A stretch of DNA of 64,000 nt from Phyto melanocephala (Eukaryota > Arthropoda > Insecta > Diptera > Rhinophoridae), in the NCBI GenBank assembly GCA_941918925.1, contig OW799233.1, forward strand, positions 72,505,578 to 72,569,577, read 5' to 3'. Under the pieces are notes generated by a model. The model saw nothing but the letters and a program-made list of their open reading frames with translations, was not told the origin of the DNA and ran no database searches. Of this stretch, positions 11,017 through 21,397 are shown piece after piece. Positions within the stretch are counted from its first letter, which is position 1; each line of letters begins with the position of its first letter. Both the position numbers and the translations under genes were made by a program.

Positions 11017-11026
11017 CCCCCCTTCT
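11017..11026 (-). promoter_or_regulatory. polypurine tract
   Basis: Minus-strand AGAAGGGGGG lies directly against the 3' LTR. It is the expected primer for plus-strand DNA synthesis. Confidence 0.85.
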
Positions 11027-11289
11027 AATGAAAAAATGTTGAATCAAAGCAGCTGATCAGACTGCTTTGGTTCAATATTTTTCATATATTACAAATATTG
11101 TTTTTATGGATTTCATTTTAATGTAAAGTTCAAGGTTGTTTAAAAAAGTTTTGTTTTTATGTTTAACTTTGTATAAACTTTTACAATTTGGTTTTACAAG
11201 AGAAAAAAAATTTTTTTTTTTTTTTTTTTTTATATTATCACAATTCAAATCTAATATTATTGTGGATGAAATAATAACTTTAATTTTCT

Positions 11290-12362
11290 TAAGCTATCCT
11301 TAATCTATCTTTATGCAAAGTTTTTTCCTTTTTTAATGTTTCATTATATATAGTAACATTTACTCCATTTATATCTGTGATAAAAAAGGGCCATCATATA
11401 TATTTTTAAATATGTCATAGGGTTCTTTTTTTACAAATACTTTATCATTAATTTTTAAATTACATGGTTTTGCGAATTTATCATACAAATTTTTGTTTCT
11501 TTTCTTGTGTTTTTCTAACAGTTCATTTGCCATAATATGAGACTTTTGTAGCCTATACTTAACCTCTTTACTATAATTTTCTTCATTGTAAAGGGGATCA
11601 ATTTTTTCAAGTTTCAATTCATTCAACATGATTGCTTCTTTTCCGAATACTAATTCAAATGGTGTATATTTATTATCAAATACTGAACTTGAAGTGGTAT
11701 TGTGAAAAAATGTAAAATATTTTAAGTAAGTATCCCAGTCCGTAATGTTTTCTCTTAAATATGCTCTAATGTATTCATTAAAAACTCGATGATTTCGTTC
11801 AGCTGTTCCTACAGTTTGGTGATGGTATGCAGTTGAAAAGTTTAGCTCAATATTTAAGTATTTGCAAAGTTCACGAAATATTTCATTTTTAAACTCAGTG
11901 CCTAGATCTGTTTTGATGGACTTCATTCTACCGTAAATTAAAATGAAATTTTCGCTTTTATCAGCTATGGATATTGTGACAAGATATTTTGTAAAATCGC
12001 AAATTAAAGTTAGGGCATATTTGTTACCATAGTTTGATACTGGCAGTGGACCAATTGTGTCCAAAACTACTACCTCAAAAGGTTTAATTGGTGTGGGTGT
12101 TAATGTAAGATTTTCTTTTGTTCCTATTCTAACTTTATTCATACTACATTCTTTACACCTTTTAATGTATAAAGCAATATCTTTAGTCATTCCTTTCCAG
12201 TAATATTTCGTTTTTAGTTTTGCGTATAGTCTTTTACGACCACAATGTCCGCCTATAATCGGATCGTTGTGATAAATATCTAAAAGTTTTGTTTGTTTAT
12301 TTTTATCAAATACCGTTTCTATCGGTTCTACTAACATAATTTCAAGTGTTTTCAATACTTTA
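11290..12362 (-). pseudogene. integrase of the 412/mdg1-like element
   Basis: Zinc H2C2 domain near the start (YHND, GGHCGRKRLY, then C-x2-C in RCKEC), then the catalytic triad: D in VLDTIGPLP, D in IKTDLGTEF and E in GTAERNHR. This order and the wording NFILIYGRMKSI before the second D are typical of the 412/mdg1 lineage. The frame enters from RT through a one-base change in an A-run near 12373. At the other end a six-T run (plus A6 at 11382-11387) shifts the last 30 or so codons out of frame, so the apparent stop at 11369 is premature and the ancestral end is near 11290. Integrase joins cDNA to the chromosome. Confidence 0.9.
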
Positions 12363-13955
12363 TTACCATGGCTTTTTTGTAGCCTCGAAATTCAATGTTT
12401 TGTTAACAATAGCAACATTTATGGAGAATTTTAATTTAAATTTGTTATATATTTTTAGCTTTATGTTAGTAAGTTTCTCATTTCTGTAATATAATTCTGA
12501 CTTTATCTTTGCTATTTTTTTATTGAACTCTTGTGAAAATTTATCATAAACTTGTAACTTTTCGGTGTTCAAATCTTGTAAAGGTTTTTTATTATCATTC
12601 TTTTGCTTGGACATTGCTCGAGTTGTCACTGCTAGAATGATTTCACTACTTTTCCCGTTTCTCAATTCGTCAACTGATATGCGAGATAAAGCATCTGCAC
12701 CAACATTGTCTTTTCCTTTAATATACTCTATAGAAAAATTGTATTCCGAAAGTTTGAGTCTTATTTTCGTTAATTTAGATGATGGGTCTTTTATATTAAA
12801 CAAATATACTAAGGGCCTGTGGTCGGTTCTAACAACAAATTCTGTTCCGTAAACGTACGGTCGAAATTGATTTATGGCAAAATATATTGCGAATAATTCT
12901 TGCTCGATAACTGGTTTCTTTTGTTCTGACTGACTGAAAGCTTTAGACGCATAGTATATAGGCAAGTCATTACCATTAAAATTCTGGCTTAAAATAGCTC
13001 CGCAGCCAATCTTTGAAGCATCTACTGTGATTAAAAATTTTTTTCTAAAATCTGGAAACTGAAGAATTTTTGGAGATATTAACTCCGCTTTTATTTTTTC
13101 AAAGGATTGCTGACAATTTGTATCCCATATAAAATTTACCTTTTTTTTTGTTATATAATTTAGCGGTGCTGCTAGTGAAGCAAAATTAGGGATAAATCTC
13201 CTGTAGTAATTTGCGAAACGTTTGACAGCATCCTTATCTGTGGGTACGGTATAATTTTTAATAGCTGAAATTTTTGCATCATCCGGTAAAAGTCCATTAG
13301 AAGTGCATCTGTGACCAAGAAATGTAACTTCCGGTCTAAAAAAATTGCATTTATAAGGATTAATCTTCAGGTTATACTTCCTTAATATTTCAAAAACATT
13401 AGTTAAATTTTTCAAATTATGTTCTTTGCTACACCCAATAACGATGATGTCGTCTATATATAAAAAGGCTTTGTTAGGTTCTAAGCCTGAGAAAGCTATA
13501 GACATCATGCGAGAAAAAGAATTTGGAGCTACGTTTAGTCCAAACGGTAAAACTTTCCAACGAAACGCACCTTGATCTGTGCTAAATGACGTTAAGTCTC
13601 TAGAATCTGCGTGAAGTGGTATCTGGTGAAAGCCAGAGAACAGATCAATTATAGAAAAATGTTTTGCTCTGCCAAGATTGTCAAGTTCGTCATCTATCCT
13701 TGGTAACGGAAATTTATCAGCAATAAGCTTTTTGTTAATGGCTCTGAAATCTACGCACATACGATACGATTTCATATTATCAGGACTTTTTTTTGGAACT
13801 AAAATTAACGGGCTATTGTAATTTGACGTGCTTGGTTTAATCAAATCATTATCAAGTAAATTCTTTACTTGCTTTTTTATTTCACTTCTTTGCGTGTATG
13901 GAAGTCGGTAATTTTTTATGTAAACTGGTGCGGAATCGTTAAGTCGTAGCTTTTG
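12363..13955 (-). pseudogene. reverse transcriptase and RNase H of the 412/mdg1-like element
   Basis: A long open stretch carries all RT blocks: PLILVPKK, CVDFRAINKK, FPLPRIDDEL, IDLFSGFHQIPL, LPFGLNVAP, the catalytic box YIDD (about 13446-13458), and FLGHRCTSNG. RNase H follows with its acidic residues (TVDASKIGCGAILSQ, EQELFAIYFA, RTDHRPLVYLF, VGADALSRI). A lysine/asparagine-rich tether links to integrase. RT carries isoleucine in the YxDD box, a normal variant. The frame is the same as the protease-linker segment and is separated from it by the single stop at 13956-13958. It ends at a homopolymer frameshift near 12373. Confidence 0.93.
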
Positions 13956-14846
13956 TTAATGAAAATTATTTATGGTCATCTTATCATCTTTTAGAGTAAA
14001 TACGTCTGAATATTGTTCACATAACGTCATTAGATCTTCTCTGATGTAGCTTGGCATTTTATCATTCAAAACAAATCTTAAGTTTTCAATACGATCCTTT
14101 TTTAAAACTGGGTTATTAATTGAGTAAATATAATATTTAGAAAGTTTTTCAGTTTTTACATTATAGTTATGCACGAATTTAATTTCATCCGTAGTATTTA
14201 GGATACGTAAAACAGGAGTTTGAGAATTTACAATGCACTTACTTATGAATACACCCTTACAAATCTCCTGCGAATCAATAAAAACTGGTTCTGTGACACT
14301 TTCTAACTGAAATGTTCTAAACACTTCACATCTTGGTGGAATAAAACAAGAATTTTTATTGATTCCATGAGAAATTGGAATAATTAAATGTTTACCATAT
14401 ACATGTAGTGAAACTGTCATTGAATTGTAATCAATTTGACATTTATTTGATTTTAAAAAGTCCTTGCCTAAGATACCATCAGATGGGATATTGAAACTAT
14501 CAGGGACTATATGAAAAACTTGTGATATTGTACAATTAGAGAATAACAATTTTGTTGTAATTGTACCTAATGATTTTGTTGTATTTGTTGTTATACCAAC
14601 TATGTTAACTGTATCTTCTTCATTTATTTGTATATCATTTTTAATGCAAGAAACTTTTAAAATTGATATATCAGCTTGCGAATCGACTAAAAATGTATTA
14701 ATTTTATACGTTGCAGTACAATCTAAACGTATAAAATCTGAAAAACTAAGATTAAAACTGTAAACTGATTTAAAATTACTTTCATTTTCTACATTGGATT
14801 TCCTTCCACCCTCAACGTGTTCTGCTGAGGGACTTCTGAGTTTAAA
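13956..14846 (-). pseudogene. protease and linker of the 412/mdg1-like element (pol start, -1 frame)
   Basis: The -1 frame is open from the slippery site at 14840-14846 through the protease. The active-site region reads FLVDSQADIS (about 14670-14690), with glutamine where aspartic proteases have glycine. The later signature DGILGKDFL is intact. A long linker toward RT ends at a stop 13956-13958 in an otherwise continuous frame, so one nonsense change separates protease from RT. Retropepsin would cut Gag-Pol. Whether D-S-Q is a lineage variant or a lesion is open; I believe I have seen related insect sequences with D-x-Q-A-D but cannot verify this here. Confidence 0.85.
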
Positions 14847-16121
14847 GTCCTAACGGAAGCATTCTGATTACGAAAATTTTGTCCTGAACTCCAATTATAA
14901 TTTGAACTATATTTATTTTTACCTCGATTGTTGTACCTACTTGTACTATCACGAAAGTTATTGTCATTATTGCGCCTATAATTGTTATTATACGAATTAT
15001 ACCTATACGAATTATGGTTGTCACCCCGAGAGAATCTCGGCTTTACGTGTGAGGGTTGGTTAAACATCGTTCTGTTTTTATTGTATCGCATAGTCAGAAC
15101 ATGTTTATCTTTATCACTGTTTGATTCTTCTACTATTAGTTTTGCTACTACATCCTTAGGTTCTTGAAAAACTGTGGAGGCCAAAATTGCCTTTACCATA
15201 TCAGATTTAGCATTGCTTCTGCAAATGTTTACTGTCTGCTCCACCGCCATTTCATGAGCTTTTTCTTTAGTAATACCTTCAGTTACAAGTGAACGCTGTA
15301 GAGCATCTGCCAAATCTTCAACTTGCTTGGAAAAATCTGCATAATTATTTTGTTTAACCTGTAAAGTTGCAATTCTACCAGCAACTACTTTTGAATTGTC
15401 TGGTTTTATCCTAGATTTAAGCGAATTTTTGATCTGATCTACATTTAATATATTTTCTGGTAAAACCTCTCTTGCTTTTCCGTCTAATTTAGATTTTATA
15501 AAAGATATGAAACATGTGTTCAAATTAGGGTCAGTAATTTCCTCAATCAAGTTAATTTTATCTAAAAATGAATTTAGTGTAAGGGGATTTCCATCACAAT
15601 TTTCGCGTATGATGTTAGAGCACATCGAGATAAACTTTGTTTTCTGTTCTATCGAAGCCATTTCCAAATTGTTTGGATTTTCTGTCTTTTTATTTGCTAA
15701 GTCAATATTAGTTCCTACTTTCGTTACAGTTTCGGTATCCATACATGAGTTTTCCTTTTTATCACCACTGTCAGAACTAAAATCTGTTAACATTTCTTTC
15801 TGTATTACATCAAATAAATCTACACCAAATGTCACTTCTATTTTATACTCTAATTTGCAAAAACTTTTTATTAATAAATTTTTACAATGTAATATTTTAT
15901 TATGAACTGCCTCTTTTAAAGAACTATGTAGGTAAATGATCATTATGGGGCTTTGTATATAGTAAGATATTGTTATAATTTTCAATGATTAAGTTAACAT
16001 ATTCTTCAATTTTATTTTTGTTGTTAGAAATTGGTCGACTTTGCAATATTCTTTTCTTTATTTTGTTAAAATCTGAAATCAATTCGTTAAATTTTTCAAT
16101 TTCAAAATTATTTGTAGACAT
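14789..16121 (-). pseudogene. gag of the 412/mdg1-like element (one frameshift)
   Basis: Translation starts at the ATG 16119-16121 (MSTNNFEIEKF) and shifts frame once near 15945, in or beside a CCCC run. The remainder runs to TAG at 14789-14791, about 440 residues in all. Features: an N-terminal acidic helical part, a capsid-like centre (LDGKAREVLP, near 15470), then an asparagine/arginine/tyrosine-rich basic tail with no CCHC motif, as in 412-type and errantivirus Gags. The tail presumably binds RNA by charge. The last 51 bases overlap pol. With the frameshift repaired it would be full length; as read it is broken, and the homopolymer context leaves room for an assembly error. Confidence 0.85.
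14809..14846 (-). promoter_or_regulatory. -1 ribosomal frameshift signal (slippery site plus stem-loop)
   Basis: On the minus strand the heptamer T-TTA-AAC (plus 14840-14846) is in exact gag phase (ACT TTA AAC). After an 8 base spacer comes an 8 bp stem with one G-U pair, arms at plus 14824-14831 and 14809-14816, loop 7. The -1 frame is open from the heptamer to the protease while gag stops 51 bases on. This is the textbook layout of a programmed frameshift. Confidence 0.82.
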
Positions 16122-17143
16122 TTACCAATATACTTTTTAAAGTGTATTTTATGTTTAGAATTACTCGACAATAAATCAATTTTTTTTTTTTTTTTTTAAT
16201 AGTTTTGAATTTTGAATTTTTAATTAAGGTTTAAGAATTATAATATGTATACTATTTTTAGATATATAGGTATAAGATATTTTTTTTAGATATAACTTAG
16301 ATTTGTAAGTATTACAATAAGTAATTATATAGAGAAAATCAGTATATTGTAATATAAAACTAAATGTTCAAACACCCTGTAAAGTAATTTATTTTCAAAC
16401 TGCTATTGTCTTCTCTGTGGATTTCGCCTCTGTTAATTTCTTCTCTGTTAATTTCTTCACTGTTAATTTCTTCTCTGTTAATTTCTTCGCTGTTAATTTA
16501 TTCTCTGTTAATTTCTTCACTGTTAATTTATTCTCTGTTAATATCTTCTCTGTTGATTTGTTCTGTTGTTCTGTTTTTTTTTTTTTTTTTTTTTTACTTT
16601 TTTTCTTTTTCTGGTTTTTGTATTGTTGTTACTCCATTTTTTTTTTCTAGATTTATAATTTTAGAGTTTTGTGTTGTTGTTTTAATACTGTTTCTGTCAA
16701 CTTCTTTATTAATTCTTTGATCTGGTAAAATTATTGTTTTTCTTTTCACTACTTTTATGTATTATTTTCCAATAAGTATTTATATTATCTTTTTATATCT
16801 TTTTTGTTTTTTTATTTTTTTTTTAACAAATCATGTTTTATATTTCTTTTTTAACACATTTTTTTCAGTTTTTAGATTTTTGTAGTGTTTTTTTTTCATG
16901 TAGATGGTAGGTATATATGTAAAATATATTGTTGTTGTAATTATTATATGTTAATGCAATATCACATTAAATTCTTCAAGGGCACTTTAACTTTTTATAT
17001 AAAATAATTTATATTTTGCACAATATTTTAACCTTAGCTTTATTTAAAATGTTTGTTCTTTTTTTTCTGTTGCATTTAATTTTTTCTAGTTTTTGTGTTT
17101 TAATCATCATTCTTAGTTTGAAATTTCACGCTTTGTTTTAATA
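16122..17143 (-). other. leader of the 412/mdg1-like element, no gene
   Basis: Untranslated leader between gag start and the Helitron insertion. It is very AT-rich with long T-runs (16180-16198, 16575-16597) and a 15 bp tandem repeat. Plus-strand frames here are products of the repeat. Confidence 0.6.
16425..16575. repeat. 15 bp tandem repeat, about 9 copies
   Basis: Unit tctgttaatttcttc with single-base variants (ctctg, cactg, cgctg; attt/atat). It is in the element leader. Confidence 0.85.
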
Positions 17144-17163
17144 TCTATATATATAAAAGTGAA

Positions 17164-17220
<57 letters not shown>

Positions 17221-18045
17221 GCTATAGACTCCGAAACTGTAAAACCGATCGGGCTCAAACTTTGGTAAGTTGTTGTACACATACCAGGGAGTGTTTATGG
17301 GTGAAAAAAAGTGGGCGGAGCCACGCCCATAAAAAATTAGTTATCAGTTTTAGCTACTTGCACTTGACCGATTTTTCTGAAACTTTGCACACATATCGAG
17401 CTGTCATGACTAAAAAATTTCGTGATAAGAAAAGTGGGCGGGGCCACGCCCCTAAAAAAGTTTTAATTTTGAGGTACTTGCACTGGACCGATTTTTCTGA
17501 AACTTTGTACACATATTGAGCTGTCATGGCTTTATAATTTCGTGATTGAAAAAGTGGGCGGGGCCACGCCCATAAAAAATTAGTTATCAGTTTTAGCTAC
17601 TTGCACTGGACCGAATTTTCTGAAACCTTGCAAACATACTGAGCTATCATGACTTTACACTTTCCTCATTAGAAAAGTGGGCAGTGCCACGCCCATTAAA
17701 AAAAGGTATCATTTTGAGGAACTTGCACTGGACCGATTTTTCTGAAACTTTGCACACATATTGAGTTGTCATGACTATACAGTTTTGTATTTAGAAAAGT
17801 GGGCAGTGCCACGCCCATAAAAAAAGGTATCATTTTGAGGTACTTACACTGGACCGATTTTTCTGAAACTTTGCACACTTATTGAGCTGTCATGACTATA
17901 CAGTTTCGTAATTAGAAAAGTGGGCAGTGCCACGCTCATAAAGAAAAAGTTATAGTTTTTAGCCTTGCACTTGATATTCGATTTAAATTTAGAATGCGAT
18001 TAAAATTCATGAAGGGGCGTAGCAACGCGCGCCGGGATTGGCTAG
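17144..18045 (+). mobile_element. non-autonomous Helitron-like element with 122 bp internal array
   Basis: Begins TCTATATATATAAAAG and ends CTAG followed by T, sharing both ends (gcgtagcaacgcgcgccggg near the right end) with the copy at 24833-25376. There are no inverted repeats and no duplication beyond A/T, as expected for Helitrons. No coding frame of its own. It contains about five to six tandem units of 120-123 bp (gtgggcgg/gtgggcag at 17311, 17434, 17554, 17677, 17799, 17920). I do not see a strong 3' hairpin, so the class call is moderate. Confidence 0.6.
17169..17218. repeat. GT microsatellite
   Basis: About 25 uninterrupted gt dinucleotides just inside the 5' end of the Helitron-like element. 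The other copy has only tctgtgtgtt here, so it is a later expansion. Confidence 0.95.
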
Positions 18046-18140
18046 TATATATATATATATTTATATTTAACCAATTTTAATTTATATTAACTTTTTCACA
18101 GGTTAAGTTTTTTAAAATAGTTCTTCTTTTTCACTTTCTC

Positions 18141-18153
18141 TTCACGGTCGCCA
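18141..18153 (-). promoter_or_regulatory. primer binding site, tRNA-Arg type
   Basis: Minus-strand TGGCGACCGTGAA directly abuts the 5' LTR. The first 12 bases fit the 3' end of the tRNA-Arg that I recall as the primer of 412 and mdg1. Confidence 0.75.
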
Positions 18154-18338
18154 TGTGGTGGATGATCGTAGCAAAAGAATAAAACACATTTTAATAGGCT
18201 AATGATTATTAACAGACTGCCCCGAGTCTCTCTTTATTATTGATTTATATATCTTACTTAGTACTAATAACGGTATTGTCTTACGATTATATTATAAGTA
18301 AGTAAATAATTTATATTATAAGTAGGGTTGCCATTACA
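18154..18338 (-). repeat. 5' LTR (185 bp) of the 412/mdg1-like element
   Basis: Same length and ends as 10832-11016, with one difference by eye. Right flank catt completes the target-site duplication. Confidence 0.95.
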
Positions 18339-20452
18339 CATTTCTTAGTTATTTTTTTTATTTTTTTTTTTTTGTAGTCGAATTGAGAAAATATCTACCT
18401 ATTTTTTTCATCTTTATGTGTGGCGAATCATAATCTAATTTGATTTGGCAAGATCCTCCCCATTTTCCCTGAGCATGGCCGGCACGGTAGCATAGGCTTT
18501 TGAGAGTTAGAGCCAGTTACGGCTTGGTTCGCTACAGATTCCAATTGCACTCATACACAGACAACTGGTAAATCAAAATGCCATTTCTGCGGAAAAAATC
18601 ATCCGCTGAAATATTGAATGGTATTTCGGTCATTTTATGTAAATTCCAAAAGGGTTAGTATCGTCAATAAAGAAATCGTTGCAAAGTAGAGCTTGCACCC
18701 AACAAACTGTACAACGCTCAACACAACTCGATGCTTCATAAAGAAATAAGAGATCCTCATTCATTAAGCTCTGAGGACATTCCGCCCTGTGACAACTATG
18801 ATGATAAAAAACCTGATGCAGTACCATTAACAGCTACCTATATGAGGCCCTTTCTGCAAAAAATCAACATCTGCCAATAATATAGCCCACCAAAAATTTT
18901 TTCAACCATGGAAGTCTTGCTGGAAGATGAACCCTATACGTATTTGACCAGGTTGGGGTTTGCTCCTGCCATCCTCGCACGGGAGAATGTTGAAACGACT
19001 TCAACTCTATTTATATATATTTATTTATATATATTTATATATACATATGTATATTTTTATTTATTTTCTTTCTGTGTACTTTTATGAATTTAATGTAGAG
19101 TTTTACTCTTTTGTTGTTGCAATAACTTTTCTCATTTTTTTCAACACCATTAAGGTGCAGTTACGGTCAACTACATTCCTTTTTAAATTGTTTTTATTAT
19201 TAAAAGTTTAACAGTTGAACTAAACAGTAAGAAACTGTTAACATTTTATATATTAATCAAAAAAAATATAACAGCAAGGAGCTGTAAAATAAATTTGTTA
19301 GTTCTAAGAAAAACACCCGGCCTTATTATTTTTATAATGATACACCCCACCTGGGCTAGATACAAGAGCCCACACAAATATTATCATAATAAAAAGAAAT
19401 GACAATAATTTCCTAAATAATTTGTTTCATTCAAAATCAACATCGGTCCTTAAAATTTAACCACCCTTTATTAGATGATGAAATTTAGCATATATAGCTT
19501 GCTGTTAAATTTAATTATGCCAGATAGCAAAACCGAGAAGCGTATTTCAATGCCCACCTCCTATATAACGCTTTACCGTAAATTCATATTATTTCTGTAT
19601 AGACAAAAATTTAAAAAGAAAACAATTTGCAATGTATTATTATTATTGTGGTGCCATGCCCACACAAAGCTAATACTTTTTTTTAACTTCCTCTGGGTTC
19701 CAAATTATATTCTCTATTTTCTGTTAAGATACTACGTTGTAGTAAAAAAGAGTCAGTAGTTTAATTATTAATGTAGAAATGCTTAAGGTTTCATTGTAAG
19801 AATAAAACTTAGAAAATAAATTGATAGAAAATCAAAGTTACACGGAGAAAGTAATACATATTTTACAGTAAAAAGTTTATTCATTAGCAATTACTGTTAA
19901 TAGCAAAATAATAAATATTTACTATACAAGAACACAAAATTGGTGGTGGATATCAAAAATTTGACAAAGCCGAATATAGTGCTCTTACTTGTTTTAGTAA
20001 AAGTTGTAAGTTGGAGAAGTTAGTCATAGTTAAAGATCCTTTATGAAAACTAAGTTGACATAGCGTTACAAATACACTACACGTTACACTTGATGAACGA
20101 GAGTCAATAATACATTTCTCATTTGGTTTCGGAAAAGCATTTAGCTTAGCTTTGACCTATTGCTAGATAAAAAGAAATTTTAGGGAAGTATTCAAATTTA
20201 AGTAAAATATTAAATATGATTGATAAAGGCGTTGCAAGAGCAAAATTTTGCGAAACACAACTTGCCATCTGGTTCACACGACAATGGGCATTTTAAATTT
20301 TTTAAGCATTTAATAATGTGTGTAGTATCTAGTAATGGAGGAGACATTTCAATAGAGTGAACGTTAAATGGATAGATTTCATCATCATCATCATCATCAT
20401 ATTAGGCATTAGAGTAAGAGGCAAACAAATCAGCGAATAAATTACTAATTTC
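18339..20452. other. degenerate repeat-derived region, no intact gene
   Basis: Contains a decayed gag-like zinc motif (18579-18618), a poly(AT) stretch near 19000-19060, a remnant of the palindrome family (about 19942-20003, ending cttacttgttttag) and an (atc)n microsatellite at about 20378-20400. Short open frames have no motifs. Confidence 0.5.
18579..18850 (+). pseudogene. possible gag zinc-knuckle remnant
   Basis: The plus strand reads C-H-F-C-G-K-N-H-P-L-K-Y then a stop, resembling the first C-x2-C-x3-H of the knuckles in BEL-type or stand-alone retroelement Gags. A following short stretch is interrupted by several stops. Upstream and downstream context is not recognisable. This is weak evidence from a single motif; it could be chance. 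Confidence 0.3.
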
Positions 20453-20643
20453 TGTTGGAAAATGCAATTAAATACTTGTGTTATAAATACTTTGTAAATT
20501 ATACATCTAGATTGTATTTGAAAATTAACAATTATAATTTTTTCACTTTATTGAGTAACACTTTTTTGAAGTTTGGTTAAACTATTTTATAAATAAATTA
20601 TCGCCTTTATTTACCCTAACAAATTGGCTTATGGTTTTTATCT
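20453..20643 (+). repeat. 5' LTR of the copia element
   Basis: Starts TGTTGGAAAAT like copia LTRs. It aligns end to end, 191 bp, with 23243-23433, with a dozen or so differences by eye. Confidence 0.88.
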
Positions 20644-20657
20644 GGTTATGGGCGCAG
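20644..20657 (+). promoter_or_regulatory. copia primer binding site, initiator tRNA-Met half
   Basis: GGTTATGGGCGCAG directly follows the LTR. The first ten bases match the iMet anticodon-region primer used by copia (GGTTATGGGCCCAG); one mismatch follows. Confidence 0.8.
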
Positions 20658-20659
20658 AC

Positions 20660-21024
20660 ATGGCTGAAGGAATTTTTTCTATTAATTTGTTTGAGGGTCG
20701 GAATTTTGATAATTGGAGATTCAGACTGGAAGCGGTTCTGGATGAACTTGGTTTGCTTAATTTGATTGAACAAGATGTCGAAGAATTAGTAGCTCAAGAA
20801 GCCGTTGCTACCAATAAGGAAGAGCTAAAAACAAATGATAAAAAGGCAAAGTATTAAATGATCAGAAGAATTGCGGATTCTCATTTGGAGTACGTTAAGG
20901 ACTGCAAGAGTTCGTATGAAGTGTTATTGGCACTTACAAATGTGTTTGCAAAGAAGAGCATTTCCAATCAGTTATTTTTGAGAAAGATGAGATTTAATAA
21001 TTATATTTTAAAATTAAAGTTTTA
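20660..21024 (+). pseudogene. copia gag N-terminal fragment
   Basis: Starts at ATG 20660-20662 just after the primer site. It reads as a copia-type Gag: FEGRNFDNWRFRLEAVL near residue 10-26, then after an in-frame stop (20855-20857) the continuation HLEYVKDCKSSYEVL and FAKKSISNQLFLRKM. That wording is typical of copia capsids. The zinc knuckle, protease and integrase that should follow are missing; sequence jumps to late RT at about 21030. The single stop and the deletion make it non-functional. Confidence 0.82.
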
Positions 21025-21029
21025 ACGGT

Positions 21030-21397
21030 CCATAAATGATCATTGTTTATATATTCGGAAAACAAGTAATAATATAATATGCTTATTAATATATGTAGAT
21101 GACCTCTTACTTGTTTGTAATAATATTGATGAAATTAAAATCGTTAAAACATTATTGAAGGAATAATTTGAAATGAAAGACTTAGGATATATTAATATAT
21201 ATTTAGGAATGAAAGTTATTCGAAATATTGAAAATTCCGAAATCAAAATTACTCAAAAGTCTTTTATACTTCATTTACTTAAACGTTTTGGCATGGAAAG
21301 CTGTAATTGTGTTGATACACCAATGAACCAAAATTATGTTTATCTAAAAATTCTAAAGATGATCTTACAAATGAACCATATAAATAATTAATAGGAT
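21030..21397 (+). pseudogene. copia reverse transcriptase fragment
   Basis: Reads LLIYVDDLLLVCNN with the catalytic YVDD at about 21089-21100, then after a stop MKDLGYINIYLGMKV (the conserved F-x-M-K-D-L-G-x4-LG block), ending at QLIG-like sequence where the solo LTR is inserted. The fingers and first palm motifs are absent. Confidence 0.85.

Larger units (their letters stand above)
10832..18338 (-). mobile_element. 412/mdg1-like Ty3/gypsy retrotransposon, structurally complete
   Basis: Two 185 bp LTRs (10832-11016 and 18154-18338) differ at one base by my reading. They are flanked by the 4 bp duplication catt (10828-10831 and 18339-18342). On the minus strand a tRNA-Arg-type primer site abuts the 5' LTR and a purine tract abuts the 3' LTR. 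Gag lacks CCHC knuckles, and pol order is protease, RT, RNase H, integrase, as in the 412/mdg1 group. Coding lesions: frameshift near 15945, stop at 13956-13958, frameshifts at about 12373 and 11385. A Helitron-like element sits in the leader. Confidence 0.92.

Noticed and set aside
16406..16720. 104-codon leucine/serine-rich plus-strand frame
   Set aside because: It is a direct translation of the 15 bp tandem repeat and T-runs in an element leader; the repeat period is a multiple of three, so it stays open by chance.
17169..17519. Frame starting with cysteine-valine repeats
   Set aside because: Produced by the GT microsatellite and the Helitron-like 122 bp repeat; no protein signal.
20378..20400. 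Possible CRISPR or regulatory repeat
   Set aside because: A simple (atc)n microsatellite.
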